A DNA stretch of 64,000 bases from Bordetella petrii. GTDB lineage: Bacteria; Pseudomonadota; Gammaproteobacteria; Burkholderiales; Burkholderiaceae_B. The stretch lies in assembly GCA_017745595.1 (NCBI GenBank), contig WMBV01000017.1, forward strand, positions 1-64,000. The letters are read 5' to 3'. Shown piece after piece: positions 46,282 through 56,107 of the stretch (positions are counted from its first letter, which is position 1; the number at the start of each line of letters is the position of its first letter). The translations under genes were made by a program, and so were the position numbers. The notes beneath the pieces are model-generated. The model was not told the origin of the DNA. It searched no databases and saw nothing but the letters and a program-made list of their open reading frames with translations.

Positions 46282-46764
46282 ATGTCGACCCATTACTCGC
46301 TGCCCCTCCCCCGTCTCTTCGTCCAGGCGGCCCTGGCCGTCGTCTTGCTGTGCTGCCTGCTGGCCGGCGCGCAGGCGCAATCGGGGCCGGCCGGCCCGCA
46401 GGGCACGCTGCCGGTGGCGCGCCTGAGCGCCGGCATCCACGTCATCCAGGCCGAAGTCGCCAACACCGAAGACACCCGCCGCATCGGCCTGATGCACCGG
46501 CAAAGCCTGCCCGACAACAACGGCATGCTGTTCGTGTTCGAGATGCCCGACCTGCAATGCTTCTGGATGCGCAATACCCTGGTGCCCTTGTCGATCGCCT
46601 TCATCGCCGATGACGGCGCCATCGTGAACATTGCCGACATGGCGCCGCAGACCGACGACGCGCATTGTTCCGCGCGGCCGGTACGCTACGCGCTGGAAAT
46701 GGCGCAAGGCTGGTTCGCCCAGCACGGCATCCAGGCAGGCGCCCGCATCGGCGGACTGCCGTGA
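46282..46764 (+). CDS. Exported DUF192 protein
   Basis: A 160-aa protein with a Sec signal peptide (FVQAALAVVLLCCLLAGAQAQ) and a DUF192 domain (HVIQAEVANTEDTRRIGLMHRQSLPDNNGMLFVFEMPDLQCFWMRNTLVPLSIAFIADDG). DUF192 proteins are small beta-barrels, here probably periplasmic, of unknown biochemical role. It lacks a strong ribosome binding site. Located between the cold-shock gene and repeat copy 5. Confidence 0.85.
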   Translation: MSTHYSLPLPRLFVQAALAVVLLCCLLAGAQAQSGPAGPQGTLPVARLSAGIHVIQAEVANTEDTRRIGLMHRQSLPDNNGMLFVFEMPDLQCFWMRNTLVPLSIAFIADDGAIVNIADMAPQTDDAHCSARPVRYALEMAQGWFAQHGIQAGARIGGLP

Positions 46765-46794
46765 AAATGCGGCGGTGGCGGGTCGGATCGATCC

Positions 46795-46887
46795 AGGTGT
46801 CTGACTCCCGCAGGGTGTCGGACACCGAAGAGCCACGACACTGCCCGTACACCCCGGTGTCTGACACCCTGCGGGAGTCAGACACCT
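46795..46887. repeat. Palindromic repeat element copy 5 (complete)
   Basis: The left arm (46795-46826) differs from the copy at 3884 by a single base (TCGGACACC instead of TCAGACACC); the right arm (46856-46887) is identical to that of copy 2. The 29-nt core shares GCCACGACA with the core of copy 4. It lies between convergent genes. Confidence 0.92.
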
Positions 46888-46912
46888 GATAACCTCTGAC
46901 AACTCGATACGC

Positions 46913-46942
46913 AAAAAAAGAGCCGGCAAGCCGGCTCTTTTT
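46913..46942 (-). terminator. Intrinsic terminator of the thiolase gene
   Basis: A 13-bp stem (AAAAAGAGCCGGC with its complement, 46915-46927 and 46930-46942) and 2-nt loop, followed by a T-run on the minus strand. Because it is symmetric, it can also stop transcription from the left. Confidence 0.88.
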
Positions 46943-46965
46943 CATGGCGCGCGACGCCCGTGGCG

Positions 46966-48171
46966 TCAGACGCGCTCGAGCACGACCGCAATGCCCTGGC
47001 CCACGCCGATGCACATGGTGCACAGCGCGTAGCGACCGCCGGTGCGGTGCAACTGGTTGATGGCCGTGGTGGCCAGGCGGGCGCCGCTGGCGCCCAGCGG
47101 GTGCCCCAGCGCGATGGCGCCGCCGTTGGGGTTGACCCGCGCGTCGTCGTCGGCGATGCCCAGGTCGCGCAATACCGCCAGGCCCTGCGCGGCAAAGGCT
47201 TCGTTCAGTTCGATGACGTCGATCTGGTCGAGCTTCAGGCCGGTGAGTTCCAGCACCTTGCGGGTGGCCGGGGCCGGACCCATGCCCATGATGCGCGGCG
47301 CCACGCCGGCCGTGGCCATGCCCACCACGCGGGCGCGCGGCGTCAGGCCATGGCGGGCGGCGGCGCGCTCGTCGGCCAGCAGCAGCGCGGCGGCGCCGTC
47401 ATTGACCCCCGAGGCATTGCCGGCCGTGACCGAACCGCCTTCGCGCACCACGCCCTTCAGGCGCGCGAGCGATTCCAGGCTGGTCTGGCGCGGATGTTCG
47501 TCTTTGTTCACCACGACCGGATCGCCCTTTTTCTGCGCGATCGACACCGGCGTGATTTCGGCGTCGAAAAACCCTTCCTGCTGCGCGCGGGCGGTTTTTT
47601 CCTGGCTGGCCAGGGCGAACTTGTCCTGGTCGGCGCGGCTGATCTTGAAATCGTCGGCCACGTTTTCGGCGGTTTCGGGCATCGAATCGACACCGTACTG
47701 GGCCTTCATGAGCTTGTTGACGAAACGCCAGCCGATGGTGGTGTCGTAAATGGCGGCATTGCGCGAGAACGCGGTATCGGCCTTGCCCATGACGAATGGC
47801 GCGCGGCTCATGCTTTCGACGCCGCCCGCCAGCATCAGGCTGGCCTCGCCGGCGCGGATGGCGCGCGCGGCGGTGCCCACGGCGTCCAGCCCCGAACCGC
47901 ACAGGCGGTTGAGCGTGGCGCCCGGCACCTCGATAGGCAGCCCGGCCAGCAGCGTAGCCATGTGCGCCACGTTGCGGTTGTCTTCGCCCGCCTGGTTGGC
48001 GCAGCCCAGGATGACATCGGTCAGTTCTTCCCAATGCACGCCCGGGTTGCGCGCCATCAGCGCCTTGATCGGCACGGCGGCCAGGTCGTCGGCACGCACC
48101 GGCGCCAGGGCGCCGCCGTAGCGGCCGAAAGGGGTGCGGATGGCATCGCAGATATAAGCATGCACGGTCAT
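46966..48171 (-). CDS. pcaF: 3-oxoadipyl-CoA / acetyl-CoA acyltransferase (thiolase)
   Basis: A 401-aa thiolase (MTVHAYICDAIRTPFGRYGGALAPVRADDLAAVPIKALMARNPGV), closest in pattern to PcaF, which splits 3-oxoadipyl-CoA into succinyl-CoA and acetyl-CoA in the beta-ketoadipate pathway. Active-site Cys is in NRLCGSGLDAVG; His/Cys of the second half are in GHPLGASGAR and CIGVGQG. The start at 48171 gives family length. No other pca gene is adjacent, so a general beta-oxidation thiolase role is also possible. Confidence 0.87.
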   Translation of the reverse strand: MTVHAYICDAIRTPFGRYGGALAPVRADDLAAVPIKALMARNPGVHWEELTDVILGCANQAGEDNRNVAHMATLLAGLPIEVPGATLNRLCGSGLDAVGTAARAIRAGEASLMLAGGVESMSRAPFVMGKADTAFSRNAAIYDTTIGWRFVNKLMKAQYGVDSMPETAENVADDFKISRADQDKFALASQEKTARAQQEGFFDAEITPVSIAQKKGDPVVVNKDEHPRQTSLESLARLKGVVREGGSVTAGNASGVNDGAAALLLADERAAARHGLTPRARVVGMATAGVAPRIMGMGPAPATRKVLELTGLKLDQIDVIELNEAFAAQGLAVLRDLGIADDDARVNPNGGAIALGHPLGASGARLATTAINQLHRTGGRYALCTMCIGVGQGIAVVLERV

Positions 48172-48297
48172 GGATCGAAGCTCGAAGAGAGAGTGAAGAA
48201 AAAAGCGTGAATTTTCGATGTTACGCCAGCGGCGCGCGTCCCGGGACCGCGCCACCTCCGTGTGTCCATATGACGGACGATGCCCACCCTCTGGACA

Positions 48298-49680
48298 CTA
48301 CGGGCCGTCCCGCCCCGCGCGACCGGCCTCGACCTGGGCCTGGCGGCGATAACGTCCCGCCGCAAAGTGGTAGAACGGCTGCGGCGAAAACTGGCGTGCC
48401 ACCAAAGAGGCCGACAAGGCCCCCACCAGCAGCCAGAACAGCATGGGCTGGCTGCCAGTCATTTCCATCACGATCACGCTCGCGGTCAAGGGCGACTGGG
48501 TGGCCGCCGCCAAAAACGCCGCCATGGAAATCAGCACCAGCACGCGGCGGTCGACTTCGCCGCCGCTCCATTCCCACAAATGCTGGCCGATGCCCGCGCC
48601 GGTGGTCAGGGCGGGCGTGAAAATGCCCCCCGGAATGCCGGCCCAGTAAGACACCACCGTCGCCGCCAGCTTGGCCAGCCCGAACGCCGCCGGGCCCTCG
48701 GATTCGCCCGCCAGCAGGCCGCCGGCCACCGCGTAGCCCGTGCCGTAGACCGTGTTGTGGCTCAGCGCGCCCAGCACCGCCAGCGCCAGGCCCATGGCCG
48801 CCGCGGTATAGATGGGGTGCCGGCGGATCCAGCCCCGCCAGGCCGCCGGCGCCACGCCCGACGCGCCCTTGCTCAGCAGGCGGCTGAACAGGCCGCCCAT
48901 GACGCCGTTGACCAGGCCGCACAGCAGCACCCACAGGGCCATGTACTCGGGCAGGGCCTGGCCGCCGAAGGTGCCGAAATAAGGGTTGTTGCCCGCCAGG
49001 GCGACCACCAGGAAGCCCGCCGCCAGCACGCCGATCAGTACCAGGCGCTGCCAGCGCAGCACCGTGCCGCGCCCCAGTTCTTCGATGGCGAAAATCACGC
49101 CGGCCAGCGGCGCATTGAACGCCGCGGCCAGGCCGCCGGCCGCGCCGGCGGCAATCAGTTCGTTCGCGTGAAAGCCGCGCAGCGGCACGCCGCGGCGCCG
49201 CCAGAAGCGGCCCCAGGCCAGCATCACCGCGGCGCCCACCTGCACCGAAGGGCCTTCGCGGCCGGCCGACGCTCCGGCGGCCAGTCCCAGGAAGGTCAGC
49301 GGGATTTTCCAGACGGTCTGCCGCGGCGAGACCAGGCTGGTCTGCGCCGGCCCGGGCGGCAGCGAGAGCGCGCCGATCACTTGCGGAATACCGCTGCCGG
49401 CGGCGTTGGGCGCCAGCCGCAGCGTCGCCCAGCGCAGCGCGGCGAACGCCAGCGGAATCAGCACGAATGCCAGCCAGCCATAAGCGGAGGTCCAGGCGTG
49501 GTTCCATTCCAGCGCCAGATCGGCCAGGCGCGCAAAGCCCAGCGATACCAGCGCCACCAGCGCGGCGCCGCCCAGCAACAGCCCCAATTGCAGGCTCTTG
49601 CGCGACAAGCGCCCCATCTGGCGCACTTTGCGGCGGATCAGGACACGCAGGCGGAACGTCAGGTGGCGTAACGGGGGCAT
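48298..49680 (-). CDS. ClC-family chloride channel/antiporter
   Basis: A 460-aa membrane protein of the ClC family. Selectivity-filter motifs are GSGIP (residues 95-99), GREGP (140-144, with the gating glutamate Glu142) and GIFTPAL (near 345). A second conserved Glu follows in FAIEELGRG, the proton-glutamate position of antiporters such as ClcA, so chloride/proton exchange is likely. There are no CBS domains. Its start lies about 140 nt after the sodB terminator region. Confidence 0.92.
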   Translation of the reverse strand: MPPLRHLTFRLRVLIRRKVRQMGRLSRKSLQLGLLLGGAALVALVSLGFARLADLALEWNHAWTSAYGWLAFVLIPLAFAALRWATLRLAPNAAGSGIPQVIGALSLPPGPAQTSLVSPRQTVWKIPLTFLGLAAGASAGREGPSVQVGAAVMLAWGRFWRRRGVPLRGFHANELIAAGAAGGLAAAFNAPLAGVIFAIEELGRGTVLRWQRLVLIGVLAAGFLVVALAGNNPYFGTFGGQALPEYMALWVLLCGLVNGVMGGLFSRLLSKGASGVAPAAWRGWIRRHPIYTAAAMGLALAVLGALSHNTVYGTGYAVAGGLLAGESEGPAAFGLAKLAATVVSYWAGIPGGIFTPALTTGAGIGQHLWEWSGGEVDRRVLVLISMAAFLAAATQSPLTASVIVMEMTGSQPMLFWLLVGALSASLVARQFSPQPFYHFAAGRYRRQAQVEAGRAGRDGP

Positions 49681-49773
49681 GATGGCTAGGTGGAAGTTGA
49701 AAGACCCGCGGCCGGCGCGGCCAGCCCGCTACCTTACCATCGCCCGGCCCCCGCCCTGCCCGGCGCGCCAACG

Positions 49774-49797
49774 AAAACGCCCGGCCGAGGCCGGGCG
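49774..49797 (-). terminator. Intrinsic terminator of sodB
   Basis: CGCCCGGCC and GGCCGGGCG (49778-49786 and 49789-49797) form a 9-bp stem with a 2-nt loop; TTTT follows on the minus strand. It lies 20 nt after the sodB stop codon. Confidence 0.82.
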
Positions 49798-49817
49798 CGG
49801 GCATGAGCGACGCGCGC

Positions 49818-50396
49818 TCAGGCGAAGTTCTTGGCGGCGAAGTCCCAGTTGACCAGTGCCCAGAAGTTTTCCAGGTACTTGGGACGCGCATTGCGGTAAT
49901 CGATGTAGTAGGCGTGTTCCCAGACATCACAGGTCAGCAGCGGCTTGTCGGCCGTGGTCAGCGGCGTGGCGGCGTTGCTGGTATTGACGATGTCGAGCGA
50001 GCCATCGGCTTTCTTGACCAGCCAGGTCCAGCCCGAACCGAAGTTGCCGGCGGCCGACTTGTTGAAGGCTTCTTTGAAAGCGTCGAAGCTGCCCCACTTG
50101 GCGTTGATGGCGTCGGCCAGCTTGCCCGAAGGTGCGCCGCCCGCGTTGGGGGCCAGGCTGTTCCAGTAGAACGTGTGGTTCCAGACCTGGGCAGCGTTGT
50201 TGAACACGCCGCCGGACGACTTCTTGATGATGTCTTCGAGCGAGGCGTTTTCGAACTCGGTGCCGGGAACCAGGTTGTTCAGGTTGGTGACGTAGGCCTG
50301 GTGGTGCTTGCCGTAGTGAAACTCGAGCGTCTCTTTCGAGATGTGCGGGGCCAGTGCGTCCAGCGCATAAGGCAGGGGGGGAAGAGTATGTGCCAT
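49818..50396 (-). CDS. sodB: Iron superoxide dismutase
   Basis: A 192-aa Fe/Mn superoxide dismutase ([41 protein letters not shown]). Metal ligands lie in HYGKHH, NHTFYW and [26 protein letters not shown] indicates the iron type. It converts superoxide to peroxide and oxygen in the cytoplasm. GAAGGAACC before the ATG at 50396 decides the start over an upstream in-frame Met. Confidence 0.96.
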   Translation of the reverse strand: MAHTLPPLPYALDALAPHISKETLEFHYGKHHQAYVTNLNNLVPGTEFENASLEDIIKKSSGGVFNNAAQVWNHTFYWNSLAPNAGGAPSGKLADAINAKWGSFDAFKEAFNKSAAGNFGSGWTWLVKKADGSLDIVNTSNAATPLTTADKPLLTCDVWEHAYYIDYRNARPKYLENFWALVNWDFAAKNFA

Positions 50397-50468
50397 GTGG
50401 GTTCCTTCTTTGTTGAGTGCACGATCAAGCGCAACCATTGTATCGGCAGTTTGCAGGCGCATGCCTCC

Positions 50469-51875
50469 TTAACCCTGCTTCGGCGCGGGATTAACGCCGC
50501 GCGGCGCTTCGGTGCCGGCCGCGCCCGCATGCGTGTCCAGCACCTGCACCTGCGCGCCGCCCTGCGCGAAGGTCAGGTCCAGTTCCTGGCCGCGCGCCAG
50601 CAGGGCCGCGTCGCGCAGGATGCGCCCTTGCGCATCGCGCACGATGGCATAGCCGCGCGCCAGGGTGTGCCGCGGGTCGAGCGCGCGCAGGTGCGCGGCC
50701 ACCGCGGCCGCCCGCGCCTGCCGCGCGGCCAGCTGGCGCGCATGCGCCTGGCCCAGGCGGCGCGCCAGCGCGGCCAGCCGTTCGTGGGCGCGCTCGACAT
50801 CCGGCGCCGCATGCCGCAGGCGCTGCGCCTGCATGCCCACGCGCGCGGCGCGGCGGCCCTGCGGCCCTTGCCACGCCGCCGCCAGCCGGTGGCGCAGCGT
50901 GTTCAGCCGCTCGGCCTGGTGGGCCAGCCGCCGGGCCGGCGACACCAATTGCGCCGCCGCCCGGTCGAGCCGCTGCGCGGCCAGTTCCAGCCGGCGCTGC
51001 TGCCCGCGCGCCAGCCGCCGGGCCGCCTGCTCTACCTGTCCCAGCAAGTCGGCGCGCGGCACGCAGGCCAGCTCGGCGGCCGCGGTGGGCGTGGGCGCGC
51101 GCACGTCGGCCACGAAGTCGACGATGGTGAAATCGGTTTCGTGCCCCACGCCGCTGATGACCGGAATGGCGCTGGCCGCCACCAGCCGGGCCAGCGCCTC
51201 GTCGTTGAAGCTCCACAAGTCTTCGATGCTGCCGCCGCCGCGCACCAGCAGCAAGGTGTCGACTTCCTGGCGGGCGTTCGCCAGCTGCAGCTGGGCCGCC
51301 AGCCGGGCCGCCGCGTCGGCGCCCTGCACCGGCGCCGGATACACCACCACCGGCACCTGCGGCGCGCGGCGCGCCAACGCCGACAGCACGTCGCGCAGCG
51401 CCGCCGCGTGCAGCGAGGTAATCACGCCGATGGCGCGCGGCAATGCCGCCGGGGTGCGCTTGGCGGCCGGCTCGAACAAGCCTTCGGCGGCCAATTGCGC
51501 CTTCAGGCGCAGGAAGGTCTCGTACAGATTGCCCAGGCCGGCGCGCCGCATGGCATCGGCCTGCAGTTGGTAGTCGCCGCGCGGCTCGTACAGCGACACG
51601 CGGGCCCGCACTTCGACCTGGTCGCCGGCGCGCGGCACGAAGCCCACGGCCGCGGCCCGGCTGCGGAACATGACGGTGCGCACGGCCGCGCGGTTGTCTT
51701 TCAGGGTGAAGTACCAGTGGCCCGACGCGGCCTGGGTAAAGTTGGAAATCTCGCCGCGAACCCACAACTGCGGGACATTGCGCTCCAACAATTGGCCCAC
51801 TGCTTGATTCAGCTGGGCAACTGTCATGATATCCCGCGTAAATACGTCGTTTCTTACGGGAAATTCAACTGTCAT
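50469..51875 (-). CDS. xseA: Exodeoxyribonuclease VII large subunit
   Basis: A 468-aa nuclease subunit. It has an N-terminal OB fold (QLWVRGEISNFTQAASGHWYFTLKD) and a catalytic domain with GVITSLHAAALRDVL and the LLLVRGGGSIEDLWSFNDEALARLV motif, then a long Ala/Arg-rich coiled coil. With XseB it degrades single-stranded DNA and works in repair. The start at 51875 or the Met 16 codons later are both plausible. It is 72 nt upstream of sodB and divergent from exbB. Confidence 0.95.
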   Translation of the reverse strand: MTVEFPVRNDVFTRDIMTVAQLNQAVGQLLERNVPQLWVRGEISNFTQAASGHWYFTLKDNRAAVRTVMFRSRAAAVGFVPRAGDQVEVRARVSLYEPRGDYQLQADAMRRAGLGNLYETFLRLKAQLAAEGLFEPAAKRTPAALPRAIGVITSLHAAALRDVLSALARRAPQVPVVVYPAPVQGADAAARLAAQLQLANARQEVDTLLLVRGGGSIEDLWSFNDEALARLVAASAIPVISGVGHETDFTIVDFVADVRAPTPTAAAELACVPRADLLGQVEQAARRLARGQQRRLELAAQRLDRAAAQLVSPARRLAHQAERLNTLRHRLAAAWQGPQGRRAARVGMQAQRLRHAAPDVERAHERLAALARRLGQAHARQLAARQARAAAVAAHLRALDPRHTLARGYAIVRDAQGRILRDAALLARGQELDLTFAQGGAQVQVLDTHAGAAGTEAPRGVNPAPKQG

Positions 51876-52218
51876 AAGGCTTTCCGAAGAGATAGCTGTC
51901 CACAGGGCTTGCGGGGCGGGCCCAGATGATATCGCAGCCCCGCCGCTGCTTGCCCGGCAGCCCGCAGCGCCAGCAAATTGGTAGCAACCATTTGATTTTT
52001 ATATATAAATTTGCCGCCGCCAGCTGGGCGTGGCATGCCCGATCCAGCGCAAAACCAGCATTCATCCGCCTTTGCGGGAAGTTCTACACAGAATTATCCA
52101 CAAAATCTGTGGATAGTTGCAGAGACGAGCGGCCTTGCCACGCGGGCCCTCCGCCCGTTACAGTTCGCCCTTGAATCGGGTCGTGCCGCCGGGCGCGGCC
52201 GCTGCTGGAGTTCACGTC
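51876..52218. other. Intergenic region with A/T tract and DnaA-box-like pair
   Basis: This 343-nt divergent region between xseA and exbB lacks a gene. It contains an A/T-rich tract with the palindrome TTTATATATAAA (51998-52009) and, 85 nt further, two inverted DnaA-box-like 9-mers (52094-52116). Promoters for both flanking genes are presumably here. Confidence 0.65.
52094..52116. promoter_or_regulatory. Inverted DnaA-box-like pair
   Basis: TTATCCACA (52094-52102, identical to the E. coli DnaA box) faces TGTGGATAG (52108-52116). The inner 8 nt of each form a perfect inverted repeat with a 5-nt gap. A weaker relative, TTCTACACA, lies at 52082-52090. DnaA binding is inferred from sequence only. 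Confidence 0.55.
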
Positions 52219-52839
52219 TTGCTGTCCATCTTTCACCAAGCCGGCTGGCCGATCTGGCCGCTGCTTGCCACGTCCGTGCTGGGCCTGGCCCTGATCGTCG
52301 AACGACTGCTTTCGCTGCGGCGCGGCCTGATTCTGCCGCGCGGCCTGGCCGACCAGGTGCTCGACATGCAGCGCAACGGCCAAGACAACCCCGAAGCCCT
52401 GGCGCGGCTCGAACGCAACTCGCCGCTGGGCCGCATCCTGGCCGAAGTACTGCGCCAGCGGCACCAGCCCCGCGACGTCCAGCGCAGCGCGGTCGAAGAC
52501 GTGGGCCGCGCCGTCGCCCACGACCTGAACCGTTATATCCCCGCCCTGGGCACGGTGGCCGTCATCGCGCCGCTGATGGGCCTGTTCGGCACGGTGGTGG
52601 GCATGATCGAGATCTTCGGCTCGTACACGCCCTCCGGAGGCGATCCGGCCCAGTTGGCGCGCGGCATCTCCATCGCGCTGTACAACACCGCCTTCGGCAT
52701 CCTGATCGCCATTCCGGCCATGATCGCCCACCGCTATCTGCGCGGCCGCGTCGACAACCTGCTCAACGCCATGGAGCAGATCGCCGCCCGCGTGGCGCGC
52801 GCCAGCGGCCGTACCCCCCCACCCGGGAACCGGCCATGA
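52219..52839 (+). CDS. exbB: ExbB/TolQ-family proton channel subunit
   Basis: A 206-aa inner-membrane protein started at a TTG (52219), because GGAG lies 8 nt upstream and the result, (M)[20 protein letters not shown], is the ExbB N-terminus. Three membrane helices; the second and third contain [25 protein letters not shown] and the conserved Thr/Gly pattern of the channel. With ExbD it converts the proton gradient into movement for TonB-dependent import. No tonB lies in the window. It overlaps exbD by 4 nt. Confidence 0.93.
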   Translation: MLSIFHQAGWPIWPLLATSVLGLALIVERLLSLRRGLILPRGLADQVLDMQRNGQDNPEALARLERNSPLGRILAEVLRQRHQPRDVQRSAVEDVGRAVAHDLNRYIPALGTVAVIAPLMGLFGTVVGMIEIFGSYTPSGGDPAQLARGISIALYNTAFGILIAIPAMIAHRYLRGRVDNLLNAMEQIAARVARASGRTPPPGNRP

Positions 52840-53249
52840 ACTTCCGCGGTGCCCGTGGCGAACGCGACGACCTCGAGATCAATCTGATCCCGCTGATCGA
52901 CGTGCTGCTGGTCATCCTGATCTTCCTGGCCGCCACCACTTCGTTCGCGCGCTACACCCAATTGAAGGTCAGCCTGCCCGAAGCGGCCGTCGAACAAGAA
53001 ACCCCGCCCGCCATCGAAGTCGCCATCAGCCGCGACGGCCGCTATGCGGTCAACGGCACCCTGGTCGACGCCGCCGGGCCGGCCGACATGGCGCGGGCGC
53101 TGGCCCAGGCCGCGGCCGGCAAGACCCAGCCTCTGCTGCTCATCAATGCCGACGCCCAGGCCACCCATCAGGCGGTGGTCAATGTCATGGAAGCGGCCCG
53201 CCTGGCCGGCATCGGGCGCGTCAACTTCGCCGCCCAGAACGCCCGGTGA
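52836..53249 (+). CDS. exbD: ExbD/TolR-family proton channel subunit
   Basis: A 137-aa protein with a short cytoplasmic start, one membrane helix ([18 protein letters not shown], residues 20-37) that contains the essential protonatable Asp22, and a periplasmic domain. It pairs with ExbB. Start and stop overlap its neighbours by 4 nt on both sides (exbB and lpxK), so translation is coupled. Confidence 0.94.
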   Translation: MNFRGARGERDDLEINLIPLIDVLLVILIFLAATTSFARYTQLKVSLPEAAVEQETPPAIEVAISRDGRYAVNGTLVDAAGPADMARALAQAAAGKTQPLLLINADAQATHQAVVNVMEAARLAGIGRVNFAAQNAR

Positions 53250-54301
53250 AGCCCGCGACTTCCCGTGCCGCCTTCGCGCAGCACCATTGGCAGCGCGACG
53301 GCTGGCTGGCCACGCTGCTGCGGCCGCTGGCGGCCCTGACGGGCTGGCACGTGGCGCGGCGGCGCGCCCGCTACCAGGCCGGCCGCCTGCCGGTATACCG
53401 GGCGCCGGTCCCCGTAGTGGTGATCGGCAATATTTATGTGGGCGGCACCGGCAAGACCCCGGTCGCCATCGCCACCGTGCAGGCGCTGCGCGCGCGCGGC
53501 TGGACGCCCGGCGTGGTCAGCCGCGGCTACGGCGCGCGCGTGGGCCCGCGGCCGCGCGTGGGCCAGGGCGACCTGGCGCCCGCCGATTATGGCGACGAGC
53601 CCGCCCTGATCGCCCGCGCCACGGACGCCCCGGTCGCGGTGCATCCGCGCCGGGCGCTGGCCGTCCAGGCCCTGCTGCGGCAATACCCCGGCGTAGACGT
53701 GATCGTGTCCGACGATGGCCTGCAACACCTGGCCCTGGCGCGCGATGTCGAAATCGCCGTCCAGGACGAGCGCGGCGTCGGCAACGGCCGGCTGCTGCCG
53801 GCCGGCCCGCTGCGCGAGCCCGCCAGCCGGCTGGACACGGTCGATGCCGTGATCACCAATTGCGCCCCGGGCACGCCCCCTTCCGCCGGCGGCGACGGGC
53901 CCCGGCGCGCCGACATGCGGCTGGAGCCCGGCGCCGCCCGCCACCTGGCCAGCGACGCCCGCCGCCCGCTGGCCGACTTCGCCGACGCCGTGGCCTTCCC
54001 CGTCGTCGCGGCGGCGGCGGGCATCGGCAACCCCGAACGCTATTTCGCCACGCTGCGCGCGGCGGGGTTGCGGCCCGACCCGTGCCTGGCCCTGCCCGAC
54101 CACTACGATTACCGGCATTCGCCGTTCGAGGCCGTGGCCGCCGACGCCATCCTGATCACCGCCAAAGACGCCATCAAATGCCGCGGGCTGAATGATGCGC
54201 GCCTCTGGGAAGTCCCCGTGCAGGCACGGTTCTCCGATCCCGGGCTGTTCGACTGGCTGGCGGCGCGCCTGCGCCGGGCAGCGGCCGACATCGCGCGCTA
54301 G
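53246..54301 (+). CDS. lpxK: Tetraacyldisaccharide 4'-kinase
   Basis: A 351-aa inner-membrane-associated kinase that phosphorylates the lipid A disaccharide precursor to lipid IVA. The P-loop GGTGKTP (residues 66-72), VSRGYGAR, and the DDGLQHLAL catalytic segment are visible. A hydrophobic N-terminal helix anchors it. It starts with GTG, overlapping the exbD stop. exbBD-lpxK linkage is common in betaproteobacteria. Confidence 0.96.
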   Translation: MKPATSRAAFAQHHWQRDGWLATLLRPLAALTGWHVARRRARYQAGRLPVYRAPVPVVVIGNIYVGGTGKTPVAIATVQALRARGWTPGVVSRGYGARVGPRPRVGQGDLAPADYGDEPALIARATDAPVAVHPRRALAVQALLRQYPGVDVIVSDDGLQHLALARDVEIAVQDERGVGNGRLLPAGPLREPASRLDTVDAVITNCAPGTPPSAGGDGPRRADMRLEPGAARHLASDARRPLADFADAVAFPVVAAAAGIGNPERYFATLRAAGLRPDPCLALPDHYDYRHSPFEAVAADAILITAKDAIKCRGLNDARLWEVPVQARFSDPGLFDWLAARLRRAAADIAR

Positions 54302-54331
54302 TTCCGCCCAAAACTGCTTTAGAATCGCGGC

Positions 54332-54517
54332 ATGGAATCCCGCCTTCTCGATACCCTCGTGTGCCCGGTCTGCAAGGGCCGCCTCGATTACGACCGCGCC
54401 CAGGCCGAACTGGTCTGCCGCGCCGACCGCCTGGCTTACCCCGTGCGCGACGGCATCCCGGTCATGCTCGAATCGGAAGCCCGCCCGCTCGATGCCGCGC
54501 CCCCCGAATCCGCCTGA
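54332..54517 (+). CDS. Trm112/YcaR-family small protein
   Basis: A 61-aa protein ([24 protein letters not shown]) of the Trm112 family. One CPVC pair is present, while the second pair of many family members is reduced to a single Cys ([20 protein letters not shown]). It has the conserved DGIPVML ending. The family is associated with methyltransferases, but the bacterial role is unclear. Sits between lpxK and kdsB, as in many proteobacteria. Confidence 0.9.
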   Translation: MESRLLDTLVCPVCKGRLDYDRAQAELVCRADRLAYPVRDGIPVMLESEARPLDAAPPESA

Positions 54518-54520
54518 GCC

Positions 54521-55282
54521 GTGAGCTTCATCGCCCTGATCCCGGCCCGCATGGCGTCGACGCGCCTGCCCGGCAAGCCGCTGGCCGACATCGGCGGCAA
54601 GCCCATGGTGCTGCGGGTGGCCGAACGCGCCGCCCGCTCGGGGGCCGCGCGCGTCTATATCGCCACCGACGATGCCCGCGTGGCCCAGGCCGCCGCGGCG
54701 CATGGCCAGGCCGCCCTGCTCACCCGCGCCGACCATCCCACCGGCACCGACCGGCTGGCCGAAGCCATCGAGCAACTGGGCCTGGACGACGACGCCATCG
54801 TGGTCAACGTACAGGGCGACGAACCCCTGATCGAACCCGCGCTCATCGATGCCGTGGCCGCCAAGCTGCAAGACCATGCCGGCGCCGCCATCGCCACCTG
54901 CGCCTGCCCGCTGGCCGACGCCGAAGCGCTGTTCAATCCCAATGTGGTCAAGGTGGTCTGCGGGGCCGACGGACGCGCCCTGTATTTCTCGCGCGCGCCC
55001 ATTCCGTGGGCCCGCGACGCGCTGGCCGACGGCCGGCGCGTGCTGGCGCCGGGCCTGCCGGCGCTGCACCATATCGGCCTGTATGCCTATCGCGCCGGCT
55101 TCCTGCGGCGCTTTCCGGCGCTGCCCCAGGGCGCGCTGGAACGCTACGAAGCCCTGGAACAGCTGCGGGCCCTGGAACACGGCCACGCCATCGTCGTCCA
55201 TCGCACGCCGCAGCCGCCCATGGCGGGGGTCGACACGCCCGCCGACCTCGAACGCGTGCGGCAAATTTACGCCGGTTTATAA
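54521..55282 (+). CDS. kdsB: CMP-KDO synthetase
   Basis: A 253-aa 3-deoxy-manno-octulosonate cytidylyltransferase, which activates KDO for lipopolysaccharide core synthesis. GTG start 3 nt after the previous stop. Family motifs are [40 protein letters not shown] and [12 protein letters not shown]. Length is normal. It completes a lipid A/core gene run with lpxK. Confidence 0.96.
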   Translation: MSFIALIPARMASTRLPGKPLADIGGKPMVLRVAERAARSGAARVYIATDDARVAQAAAAHGQAALLTRADHPTGTDRLAEAIEQLGLDDDAIVVNVQGDEPLIEPALIDAVAAKLQDHAGAAIATCACPLADAEALFNPNVVKVVCGADGRALYFSRAPIPWARDALADGRRVLAPGLPALHHIGLYAYRAGFLRRFPALPQGALERYEALEQLRALEHGHAIVVHRTPQPPMAGVDTPADLERVRQIYAGL

Positions 55283-55333
55283 GGGGTTTCCCTTGATACC
55301 CGCGGCCACAAGGGGTGCTGCATTGCGGCATAA

Positions 55334-56032
<699 letters not shown>

Positions 56033-56052
56033 GCCGGCCACGCCTGCTTCGT

Positions 56053-56074
56053 GCGCCGCGGTCCGCCGCGGCGC
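56053..56074 (+). terminator. Hairpin after adk (weak terminator)
   Basis: GCGCCGCGG and CCGCGGCGC form a 9-bp stem with a TCCG loop; only TTCATT follows, so termination would be inefficient and may simply modulate read-through into the next gene. Confidence 0.4.
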
Positions 56075-56107
56075 TTCATTGAATCCATCTGTTTTCAAAG
56101 ACCCCAC

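Noticed and set aside
51990-52116. Chromosomal replication origin
   Set aside because: Only one strong box pair is present and no dnaA, dnaN, gyrB, rpmH, gidA or parAB gene is nearby, so this is unlikely to be oriC.
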